64,000 nt of DNA from CAZJYI01 sp964550025. GTDB lineage: Bacteria; Verrucomicrobiota; Kiritimatiellia; UBA8416; CAYOBW01. Each line of letters opens with the position of its first letter. The stretch's first letter is position 1. Below are positions 35,791-42,798 of this stretch, in pieces. Location: NCBI GenBank assembly GCA_964550025.1, contig CAZJYI010000006.1, forward strand, positions 74,668-138,667, in the 5' to 3' direction. Both the position numbers and the translations under genes were made by a program. Under the pieces are notes generated by a model that was not told the origin of the DNA, ran no database searches, and worked only from the letters and a program-made list of their open reading frames with translations.

Positions 35791-36897
35791 CTACGGTATC
35801 CACAGGTAGCTGGCGAGGACGGGGGTTCCGTTGGGGAGGGTGTCCGGTGTGAGGACGATGTTCCAGGCGCCGGTGCTGTAGACGACGGCGCCGACCTTGC
35901 CGCCCGAGCCGGTCAGGGTGCCGTGGCCGTCGTCGGACAGGAACCAGTTTCCCGCGCGGATGCTGAGCGTGCCCGGATTGGGGGACTCGGCCAGCACGCC
36001 CGAATAGCTCGTGCCGCCGTCGCCCGTGGCCAGGTTCTCGTCGCGCACCATCGCGATGGATGGGTGGTGAGCCGTGTGGAGGTATCCGGCCCTTATGAAC
36101 GCACCGGGGCTGACGGCGCGGGGCGTCACGTCGACGTGCCAGGCGCCCGTGCTGTACACCACCGTGCCGTGGATACCGAAACCTCCCAGGAAGCCCGAGC
36201 CGTCATCCTTCAGGAAGTACGGCCCGGGAGAGAGGCTCACCGTGCCTGGTTCGAGGGGAGCGTTGCCAAAGTGTCCCGTGTAGATTCCGCCCCCGTCTCC
36301 GCTCCCGACGTTCTCGTCGGTGACCAGGGCCTTCCTGGGGTCGGGGGGACGGTACTGGTACGTGGCGCGGATTGGCGTGCCGTTACCCAACACCTCCGTT
36401 CCCATCTCGATGTACCAGGCGCCCGTATCGTACACTGTCATGCCGAATCTGGCGTCTACGGTGTTCAGAAAGCCGGTGGTGTCGTCCGTGAAGAACGCGC
36501 TTCCGCCCTGGATGCTCAGAGAGCCCGGAACGACGTTGGGGTTGTCCAGGAAGCCCTGGAAGTTCGTGCTGGTGCCGTCACCCGTGGCCACGAGCTCGTT
36601 GACGACCGTAACCGGAGTGGATGTGCCGTGTTCCCACACCACCCGGTAGAACATGGGTACCTCTACGGTGATGTTGGTTCCCCCGGCCGGCAGGCGGGTC
36701 AGGTGTTGCCATGTCTGCTGCCATGTGCCGGTCGGCGCGGGAGACCATTCGACGCGATAGCTCCCGGTCGTGCCGCTGTGCGTCCATGACAGCGACCCGT
36801 TGTGCCGGAACGAATCGATCTCGAGCTCCTGCGCCACGGCACAACTCGCGGCGACGGCAAACAACGATAGTCCGATAAGAGTGGATCCAGGTCTCAT
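35791..36897 (-). CDS. Secreted protein with three tandem beta-rich repeats
   Basis: 368 residues from ATG 36897, preceded by AAGGAGGGG. The signal peptide (TLIGLSLFAVAASCAVA) is followed by a ~70-residue domain with WQQTWQHLTRLPAGG, then three ~85-residue repeats. Each has a GDGxxxxFxG or GDGGxxYxG opening, PGxxSI.xGxxFxxDD, a GxxGxxVYxTGAW strand and a terminal xPxxASY-type strand. Comparable repeats occur in phage-tail-like and surface proteins, suggesting a stack of binding modules. No catalytic motif is seen. It stands alone, divergent from the ABC transporter. Confidence 0.75.
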   Translation of the reverse strand: MRPGSTLIGLSLFAVAASCAVAQELEIDSFRHNGSLSWTHSGTTGSYRVEWSPAPTGTWQQTWQHLTRLPAGGTNITVEVPMFYRVVWEHGTSTPVTVVNELVATGDGTSTNFQGFLDNPNVVPGSLSIQGGSAFFTDDTTGFLNTVDARFGMTVYDTGAWYIEMGTEVLGNGTPIRATYQYRPPDPRKALVTDENVGSGDGGGIYTGHFGNAPLEPGTVSLSPGPYFLKDDGSGFLGGFGIHGTVVYSTGAWHVDVTPRAVSPGAFIRAGYLHTAHHPSIAMVRDENLATGDGGTSYSGVLAESPNPGTLSIRAGNWFLSDDGHGTLTGSGGKVGAVVYSTGAWNIVLTPDTLPNGTPVLASYLWIP

Positions 36898-37017
36898 TGT
36901 ACCCCTCCTTGTTATGGGGACCATACTTGGCGGATGGGAGGCTGTCAAGGAGAGTGGCGAGTGGCCGGTGGCGAATGGCGCATCTGCGATTCGGTGCGCG
37001 AACCGGTTTCCCAACGG

Positions 37018-37042
37018 GGGGACCGCCTCACGGCGGAACTAC
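37018..37042 (-). repeat. GTAG-headed hairpin (REP-like), copy 5, inverted
   Basis: On the minus strand it reads GTAGTTCCGCC-GTGA-GGCGG followed by TCCCCC. Head, stem and GTGA loop match the other copies. Confidence 0.6.
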
Positions 37043-37062
37043 GAACAGTCGTGTACCCGTTT

Positions 37063-37087
37063 GTAGCGCGCTCGTAAGAGCGTCCCC
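37063..37087 (+). repeat. GTAG-headed hairpin (REP-like), copy 6
   Basis: GTAGCG is followed by CGCTC-GTAA-GAGCG and TCCCC. It differs from 10549-10573 at only a few bases. With copy 5 its GTAG faces inward, opposite to the pairs at 8.7 and 10.6 kb. Confidence 0.65.
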
Positions 37088-37252
37088 TTCAAAGCGCACC
37101 GAATTGCAGATGCACCCAGTGGCCGGTGGCAAGTGGCTAGTGAGAGGATCGTGTGTTGGTGGACGAGTGGGCGGAATGCAGTGGACATTCGCGGCGCGCT
37201 GTGGTCAACGTATTGCTGTATCTTGGATCGGCGAGAAGCTGGAGAGGGAGAC

Positions 37253-38197
37253 ATGATGAAACGGATGATGGCGGCGGTGTGCTGTGTGGTATTGAGCCTG
37301 TGTGTCGTGACCGGCTGCGGTAGACGCAGGAAGCCTGGTGAGGGACCGGAGAAGAAGCGGATTGCCCTCGTCATGAAATCGCTTGCCAATGAGTTTTTCA
37401 AGACCATGGCGGAGGGTGCGGCAGCGCATCAGGCAAAACATGCGGACGCTTACGAGTTGATTGTGAACGGGATTCGCAACGAGACCGATCTGACGGCGCA
37501 GGTCAACCTGGTGGAGCAGATGGTGGCGCGCGGCGTGGATGCCCTCGTCATCGCTCCGGCGGATTCGAAGGCACTCGCACCAGCCCTCAAACGTGCCGTG
37601 GATGCAGGGGTCACGGTCGTGAATATCGACAACAAGCTGGACGAAGCCGTCCTGGCTGAAGCCGGTCTGAGCATTCCTTTCGTCGGTCCCGACAATCGCG
37701 AGGGCGCAAGGATGGTCGGTGAGGTGGTTGCCGGCAAACTGGCGGCCGGGGACGAGGTCGCGATTATCGAGGGCATTACGACCGCCTTCAACGGGATCCA
37801 GCGGCGCCTCGGTTTTGAAGACGCCATGAAGGCCGGCGGCATGAAGGTCGTCAGCACGCAATCGGGTAGCTGGGAGATGGCCAAGGCCAACACGGTGGCT
37901 GCGGCCATGTTGAGCGAGCACGCCAATCTCAAGGCGCTGCTGTGCGCGAACGACTCCATGGCACTCGGCGCCGTGCAGGCCGTTAAGGCCGCTGGCCGCG
38001 AAGGGCAGGTGTTGGTTGCCGGCTTCGACAACATCTCGGCCATCCAACCCCTGGTGGAGACCGGGGTTGTGGTGGCCACCGCGGACCAGCATGCCGACAA
38101 GTTGGCGGTTTTCGGCATCGAGGCTGCCCTGCAGATCCTGAACGGCGAAGCGGCTCCCGAAGACCGGAAGACCGCGGTTGACTTGGTCACCCGGTAG
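37253..38197 (+). CDS. Sugar ABC transporter substrate-binding lipoprotein (ribose/galactose family)
   Basis: 314 residues from ATG 37253 (GAGAGGGAG upstream). The lipobox ends VTGC with acylated Cys22. The mature part is a periplasmic-binding-protein type I (RbsB-like) fold: RIALVMKSLANEFFK, QMVARGVDALVIAPAD, FVGPDNREGA, ALLCANDSMALGAVQA and VAGFDN. It captures a monosaccharide outside the membrane for the ATPase and permease encoded next (7-bp gap). No regulator gene adjoins the operon. The ligand cannot be told; fucose, fructose or another pentose/hexose from the nearby hydrolases would fit. Confidence 0.92.
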   Translation: MMKRMMAAVCCVVLSLCVVTGCGRRRKPGEGPEKKRIALVMKSLANEFFKTMAEGAAAHQAKHADAYELIVNGIRNETDLTAQVNLVEQMVARGVDALVIAPADSKALAPALKRAVDAGVTVVNIDNKLDEAVLAEAGLSIPFVGPDNREGARMVGEVVAGKLAAGDEVAIIEGITTAFNGIQRRLGFEDAMKAGGMKVVSTQSGSWEMAKANTVAAAMLSEHANLKALLCANDSMALGAVQAVKAAGREGQVLVAGFDNISAIQPLVETGVVVATADQHADKLAVFGIEAALQILNGEAAPEDRKTAVDLVTR

Positions 38198-38204
38198 AAG
38201 CGGA

Positions 38205-39731
38205 ATGCGCGAAGCCGCCATAGCGATCAGCGGGTTGCACAAGGCGTACACCCCCGGTGTCCCCGTGCTCGCGGATTTCGATTTCGAGTTGCGGCGCGGT
38301 GAGGTACACGCCCTCATCGGCAGCAACGGGGCAGGGAAATCGACGCTTGCCCGCATCCTCACCGGGCTCACCCCCCGCGACGGGGGCGACGTCCTGTTGC
38401 ACGGCAGACCCTACGCACCCGCAAGCAAGCGTGCTGCCGCGGATGCGGGGGTGATCATGGTTCTGCAGGAGTTGAACATCATTGCGACCCTGAGCGTGGC
38501 GGAGAACCTGTTCGTTCATGATCTGCCGCAACGCTGGGGTGTTCTCGACCGGGCACGCCTTCGTTCAGACGCCGTCGAAGCTCTCCGCCGCGTGGGGCTC
38601 GAAGGCATGGACTCGACACTTCCCGCCGGGCGCCTGGGTGTCGGGCAGCAGCAGCTCGTAGAGATCGCGGCAGCCCTGAACCAGGAATCGTCGGTGTTGA
38701 TCCTCGACGAGCCGACCGCCGCCCTGACGGGGCCGGAGATCGAGCGCCTTTTCGATCACGTCCGCCGGCTCCGCGACGAAGGCGTGGCCGTCATCTACAT
38801 CAGCCACCGCATGGAGGAGATTCAGCGGATTGCCGGGCGGGTCACGGTCATGCGGGATGGCCGGCGCATCGCGACGCACGAGATCGGCGCCGTGGAAATG
38901 CCGCAGCTCGTTCGCGAAATGGCGGGCAGCGAGATCGCGGCACGCCGGGCCCCGGTCGCCCGGCCTGAACGGCGTGAAGTTGGGATTGCCGTGCGTCACC
39001 TTCGTTCAGGGGATGCCGTGCGTGACGTCAGTCTCGAGGCATTTCGCGGTGAGATTCTCGGTGTGGCGGGATTGGTCGGTTCCGGACGGACCGAGACGTT
39101 GCGCGCCCTGTTCGGCGCCGGTCCTTTCGACGGAGGGGAGGTATTGCTGGGGCCGGAGGCGCGTCCGTTTCGTCCGCGAAGGCCGTCCGATGCGGTGATG
39201 GCCGGCATCGCGCTGATCCCCGAGGACCGCAAGCGTGACGGGCTGCTGCCGGGGCAATCCGTAGCCGACAACACCACCTTGGCCACCCGTTCGCGCTACG
39301 CACGCGGCGGCGTGCTGTCACACGCCGCGGAGATGGGGGCTGCGGGCGGCGCCTGTGATCGCCTGGCCGTCAAACGTGATGCGCTTGACCAGGCGGTGGA
39401 GGCGTTGAGCGGCGGCAACCAGCAGAAGGTGGTCGTAGCGCGATGGCTCCTGACTGACGCAGAGGTCCTCCTCTTTGACGAACCGACCCGCGGTATCGAC
39501 GTGGCGGCAAAGGAGACCATCTACGAACTGCTCGACGAGCTGGCCGCCGAGGGAAAGACCCTGGTCGTGGTTTCCAGCGACCTAACCGAGTTGATGCAGA
39601 TCAGCCACCGCATCGTCGTCATGTCGCACGGCCGCATCACCGGTGCGTTCAGTCCGGACAACTGGTCTCAGGAAGCGATCACACATGCGGCCTTTGCCGG
39701 CTACAACCGGGGGGAGACAGCCGCCGCATGA
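38205..39731 (+). CDS. Sugar ABC transporter ATPase, duplicated (RbsA/MglA type)
   Basis: 508 residues from ATG 38205. Two fused nucleotide-binding domains. The first has Walker A GSNGAGKST (~38-46), the signature GVGQQQ and Walker B LILDEPTAAL. The second has the degenerate Walker A GLVGSGRTET, the full LSGGNQQK signature and LLFDEPTRGID. This asymmetry is normal for ribose-type importers. It energises sugar uptake with the lipoprotein and permease. Its TGA overlaps the permease ATG as ATGA, indicating coupled translation. Confidence 0.94.
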   Translation: MREAAIAISGLHKAYTPGVPVLADFDFELRRGEVHALIGSNGAGKSTLARILTGLTPRDGGDVLLHGRPYAPASKRAAADAGVIMVLQELNIIATLSVAENLFVHDLPQRWGVLDRARLRSDAVEALRRVGLEGMDSTLPAGRLGVGQQQLVEIAAALNQESSVLILDEPTAALTGPEIERLFDHVRRLRDEGVAVIYISHRMEEIQRIAGRVTVMRDGRRIATHEIGAVEMPQLVREMAGSEIAARRAPVARPERREVGIAVRHLRSGDAVRDVSLEAFRGEILGVAGLVGSGRTETLRALFGAGPFDGGEVLLGPEARPFRPRRPSDAVMAGIALIPEDRKRDGLLPGQSVADNTTLATRSRYARGGVLSHAAEMGAAGGACDRLAVKRDALDQAVEALSGGNQQKVVVARWLLTDAEVLLFDEPTRGIDVAAKETIYELLDELAAEGKTLVVVSSDLTELMQISHRIVVMSHGRITGAFSPDNWSQEAITHAAFAGYNRGETAAA

Positions 39732-40711
39732 ATGCCAGGCGCATCTTGGCCGACTACGCCCCGATGTTCATCATCTGGATCCTGCTCGTGCTCTGGTTCG
39801 GCGCGATGAGCGACAACTTCCTGTCTCGGCGTACGCTGACTACGATCGCCGGGCAGGTGCCGCCGTTGGCGATCATTGCCTGCGGAATGACGTTTGTGCT
39901 GATCATTGCCGGCATCGATCTGAGCGTGGGGTCCGCGATGGCCCTATGCGCTTGCGTACTGTGCACGGCGTTGGCCAGGTGGCATTGTCCGTTGCCGGTG
40001 GCGATCTTTCTGGCGCTTGTGGCGGGTGCGTTGGTCGGCCTGTTCAACGGAGTGGTGAGCGTGCTGCTTGGCATCCCTTCGTTTATCGTGAGCCTGGGCA
40101 CGCTGAAGATCAGCTTTGGCCTTGCTATGCTGGTAACGCACTCCGAGACGGTGACGGTGGGGTTGAGACTGGAGCCGTTGATTGCGCCGGTGCCGCCGGT
40201 GCTTGGACTGCCCGTGTCGTTCCTGGTCGCCGTGTTGGTGGTCCTGGTCGGGCAGGTCGTTCTATCGAAGACCGTCTACGGGCGCTATCTCGTGGCGATT
40301 GGAACGAACCAGAACGCGGTGCGCCTCGCCGGCGTTCCGATCGCCTGGAAGAAGATCTCCGTGTTCATGGTCTGCGGCCTGCTCACCGGCCTGGCCTCGG
40401 TGTTCTTCGCCGCGCGCCTGGGTGGGGTCAATGCCGATGCGGGTAACGGCGTCGAGCTCTCCGCCATCGCCGCGGTCGTCATCGGCGGTACCAGCCTCAT
40501 GGGTGGTCGCGGTTCGGTGGTGAACAGCTTTGTCGGCGTGCTGATCATCCTGACCCTCGACGCGGGGCTGGCGCAGACCGGGACCGAGGAGTTCGCCAAA
40601 CACATGATCACCGGCTTCGTCATCATCGTGGCCGTCACTTTGGATGCCATGCGCAGCGGGGTGATAGCGAAGATCCGCCGGTCCTTCAGCCGCAAAGCGG
40701 CTGTGGAATGA
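39728..40711 (+). CDS. Sugar ABC transporter permease (RbsC type)
   Basis: 327 residues; the start overlaps the ATPase stop. About eight to ten hydrophobic spans are visible. The BPD-type-2 permease landmarks are present: IAGIDLSVGSAMAL, GxxNGVVSVLLGIPSFIVSLGTL, GTNQNAVRLAGVPI and AAVVIGGTSLMGGRGS. It forms the membrane channel, probably as a homodimer. It is the last gene of the transporter operon; the next gene is convergent. Confidence 0.93.
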   Translation: MNARRILADYAPMFIIWILLVLWFGAMSDNFLSRRTLTTIAGQVPPLAIIACGMTFVLIIAGIDLSVGSAMALCACVLCTALARWHCPLPVAIFLALVAGALVGLFNGVVSVLLGIPSFIVSLGTLKISFGLAMLVTHSETVTVGLRLEPLIAPVPPVLGLPVSFLVAVLVVLVGQVVLSKTVYGRYLVAIGTNQNAVRLAGVPIAWKKISVFMVCGLLTGLASVFFAARLGGVNADAGNGVELSAIAAVVIGGTSLMGGRGSVVNSFVGVLIILTLDAGLAQTGTEEFAKHMITGFVIIVAVTLDAMRSGVIAKIRRSFSRKAAVE

Positions 40712-40753
40712 GGCGAGAGTGCGCGTTCCTCGCGTGACTGCCTTCCGGCACCC

Positions 40754-41209
40754 CTACCGAGACCAGTTCTCGACCTTCAGGCCTTCGACGCGGTTGAACT
40801 CACGGACGTTGTTCGTCACGAGAGTAGCGCCCCTTGCACGCGCGTGTGCGGCGATCATCAGGTCCATGGCGCCGATGGTGTTCCTTGCACTCTCAAGCAT
40901 GCAGCGCACTTCGCCGTAGTGGCGCGGCATTCGGACGGCATCACACTCAAACAGGGCGAACGGCGCCAGAATCCTGGACACGGCACGGCGCTCTCTTTCC
41001 GGATGAGCCGACTTCCCCGCACCGTACTCAAGCTCGCACACGGTTACCATTGACACGCCAACCGTTGCCCCAGCCCGCATACGACGCTTAACGCGTCTGC
41101 GGATGCGCTGAGCCTTCATGTAGCGGGTCGATGAACGGTCGGCGAGTTTCAGCCCACGGATCATGAAGACGAGCGTGTCCGTGTCGAGCATGTAGAGGCC
41201 CGAAGCCAC
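40754..41209 (-). CDS. vapC: VapC-type PIN-domain toxin
   Basis: 151 residues from a GTG at 41209, two bases after the antitoxin stop; an ATG at 41191 (MLDTDT) would match most homologues better. PIN acidic set: LDTDT (D9, D11), E in CELEYG, D in GAMDLMIAAHA, and the NNVREFNRVEGLKVENW ending typical of the initiator-tRNA-cleaving VapC group. It should be an Mg-dependent RNase held inactive by the upstream-encoded VapB. Order and spacing are the classical antitoxin-toxin operon. Confidence 0.9.
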   Translation of the reverse strand: MASGLYMLDTDTLVFMIRGLKLADRSSTRYMKAQRIRRRVKRRMRAGATVGVSMVTVCELEYGAGKSAHPERERRAVSRILAPFALFECDAVRMPRHYGEVRCMLESARNTIGAMDLMIAAHARARGATLVTNNVREFNRVEGLKVENWSR

Positions 41210-41211
41210 AC

Positions 41212-41433
41212 TCAGAACCCCCGGTCCTCGAGCGGCGGCTGAATGCGTTCCGCGAGGAAGTCATCCGGGAGGGCATCCACGCCTTCGTCGAACAGCTCCC
41301 AGGGTTCCTTCTCAGTCAGAAGCAGTCCATCCGGGGTTGGCTGGACGTTGACTTCCTTCGAGTGAAAGCGGTATCGCTTCGGTAACCTGACGGCTTGACT
41401 GCGTCCTGACTCGAATACTTTGGCTGTAATCAT
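41212..41433 (-). CDS. vapB: VapB-type antitoxin (AbrB/MazE fold)
   Basis: 73 residues from ATG 41433; a longer upstream frame would start upstream of the promoter. MITAKVFESGRSQAVRLPKRYRF is summarised by its VFxSGxSQAVRLPK swapped-hairpin DNA-binding motif. The C-terminal acidic part (FDEGVDALPDDFLAE) should wrap VapC. It likely represses its own promoter through the CCTGATAT direct repeats at 41454-41475. Confidence 0.9.
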   Translation of the reverse strand: MITAKVFESGRSQAVRLPKRYRFHSKEVNVQPTPDGLLLTEKEPWELFDEGVDALPDDFLAERIQPPLEDRGF

Positions 41434-41453
41434 GGAGCCACGTTCCTCTATTG

Positions 41454-41475
41454 CCTGATATCTACTTCCTGATAT
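41454..41475. promoter_or_regulatory. Candidate VapB operator: direct repeats of CCTGATAT
   Basis: CCTGATAT occurs at 41454-41461 and 41468-41475, 14 bp start to start. The second copy overlaps the -10 box of the vapB promoter. Antitoxins of this fold bind repeated sites over their promoter. Confidence 0.55.
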
Positions 41476-41499
41476 ACACCATACACCCGCCCGTGTCAA
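41471..41499 (-). promoter_or_regulatory. Sigma70-type promoter of vapBC
   Basis: On the minus strand TTGACA (41499-41494), a 17-bp spacer and TATATC (41476-41471) lie 37 bp before the vapB ATG. The -35 is perfect and the -10 matches at five of six positions. Confidence 0.65.
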
Positions 41500-41601
41500 G
41501 CAACGGAGCCGTCCGGGGGCGTGTGCCGAGTGCTACGCGGACGCACTGACGACATTCGCCTTGAGCCCGGGGTGCGAGGGGCCTTATCTTCACGACTGAC
41601 C

Positions 41602-42735
41602 ATGAACACAAAGAACGTCGGATTCATAGGTTTCGGTTTCATCGGCAAGGTACACGCCAACGGGTACCTCAACCTTCCGATGTACTACGATCCGCTTCCC
41701 TTCAAGCCGGTGCTCTCACGCGTGTGCACGAGCCGCGACGAGACGGCGCGGGCGGGTGCGGAACTGATCGGTGCGGCGCACGCGGTTACCGACTACCGTG
41801 AGGTGACCGAGAACCCGGAGGTGGATATCGTACACATCTGTACGCCAAACCACCTGCACAAGGACGCCCTGCTCTCGGCCATGGCGCACGACAAGCACAT
41901 CTACTGTGATAAGCCGCTGACCGCAACGCTGTCCGAGGCCGAGGAGATTGCGGCGGCGCTGACGTCGTATCGCGCCACGGCGCAGATGACGCTTCAACTC
42001 CGCTTCTTCCCTGCCACCATGCGTGCGCGCCAACTCATCGACGAGGGATTCCTGGGGCGCGTGCTCGAATTCCGCTGCTGCTATCTGCACTCGGGCAGCT
42101 CCAATCCCCACGCACCGCTGAAGTGGAAGCTCTCGGCTGAAGCGGGCGGCGGGGTCATTGCGGACCTCGCGTCGCACGTGCTCGACCTGGTGCATTTCTT
42201 CCTCGGCGACTACGCGCAGATCCTGGCGGCCACCTCCATTGCCTATCCGGAGCGTCCGTCGGTTGACGACCCTGCGCGCGTGCTGACGGTCGACACGGAA
42301 GACTGCGTCATGCTGTTGGCCCGAATGGCCAACGGCGCGCTGGGCCACGTCGAGGCTACAAAGATTGCCACCGGCACGGAAGACGAAATGCGGCTCGAAA
42401 TCCATGGTTCCGAAGGCGCGCTACGCTTCAACCTGATGGACCCGCATTATCTGGAGGTCTGGGACCAGGGCGCTGCCGACAAGCCGGTGGGGGGTGTCCG
42501 AGGTTGGACGAAGATCCCGTGCGGTCAGCGCTATCCGGAGCCGGCTACCGGGTTTCCTACCCCCAAGGCAGCCACCGGTTGGATGCGCTGCCATATGGCC
42601 TGCCTCGCCAATTTCCTGTTCGACATCGCTGCCGGCCGACCGGGCGACCCCGGACTCGCTCAGGGCGTCTACATTCAGAAACTCATGGACGCCTGCCGGC
42701 GGTCGGCGACGAATGGAGTGTGGGTGTACCCATGA
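41602..42735 (+). CDS. Gfo/Idh/MocA oxidoreductase, cytoplasmic
   Basis: 377 residues from ATG 41602. There is no Tat or Sec leader, unlike the Gfo/Idh proteins at 33333, 49265 and 50731. The Rossmann motif is GFIGFGFIGKVHANG; CDKPLTATL supplies the catalytic-region lysine, and ADLASHVLDLVHFFLGD is the typical C-terminal-domain motif. It should act on a sugar or inositol-like substrate with NAD(P) inside the cell. It is 63 bp upstream of the GH95 gene, but a GTAG-type hairpin lies between them. Confidence 0.88.
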   Translation: MNTKNVGFIGFGFIGKVHANGYLNLPMYYDPLPFKPVLSRVCTSRDETARAGAELIGAAHAVTDYREVTENPEVDIVHICTPNHLHKDALLSAMAHDKHIYCDKPLTATLSEAEEIAAALTSYRATAQMTLQLRFFPATMRARQLIDEGFLGRVLEFRCCYLHSGSSNPHAPLKWKLSAEAGGGVIADLASHVLDLVHFFLGDYAQILAATSIAYPERPSVDDPARVLTVDTEDCVMLLARMANGALGHVEATKIATGTEDEMRLEIHGSEGALRFNLMDPHYLEVWDQGAADKPVGGVRGWTKIPCGQRYPEPATGFPTPKAATGWMRCHMACLANFLFDIAAGRPGDPGLAQGVYIQKLMDACRRSATNGVWVYP

Positions 42736-42739
42736 AGAC

Positions 42740-42766
42740 GTAGGTCCGATTTGCAATCGGACCCTC
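42740..42766 (+). repeat. GTAG-headed hairpin (REP-like), copy 7
   Basis: GTAGGTCC-GATT-TGC-AATC-GGACC-CTC. Head, GGTCC clamp and CTC tail match the 8707 copy, while the inner stem (GATT/AATC versus CAGT/ACTG) has changed on both sides so that pairing is kept. It begins 5 bp after the Gfo/Idh stop and is unpaired. Confidence 0.7.
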
Positions 42767-42798
42767 TCCCAAAGCAATTGAACCAGACAGGAGGATGG

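Larger units (their letters stand above)
36980..37113. repeat. Compound inverted repeat enclosing two hairpins
   Basis: A 20-bp arm (36980-36999) and its complement (37094-37113) match at 19 of 20 positions. They enclose two GTAG-headed hairpins. The arms are flanked outside by GTGGCCGGTGGC(G/A)A(A/G)TGG stretches. The unit lies between divergent genes and looks like a compact mobile or folded DNA element; no open frame is inside. Confidence 0.7.
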
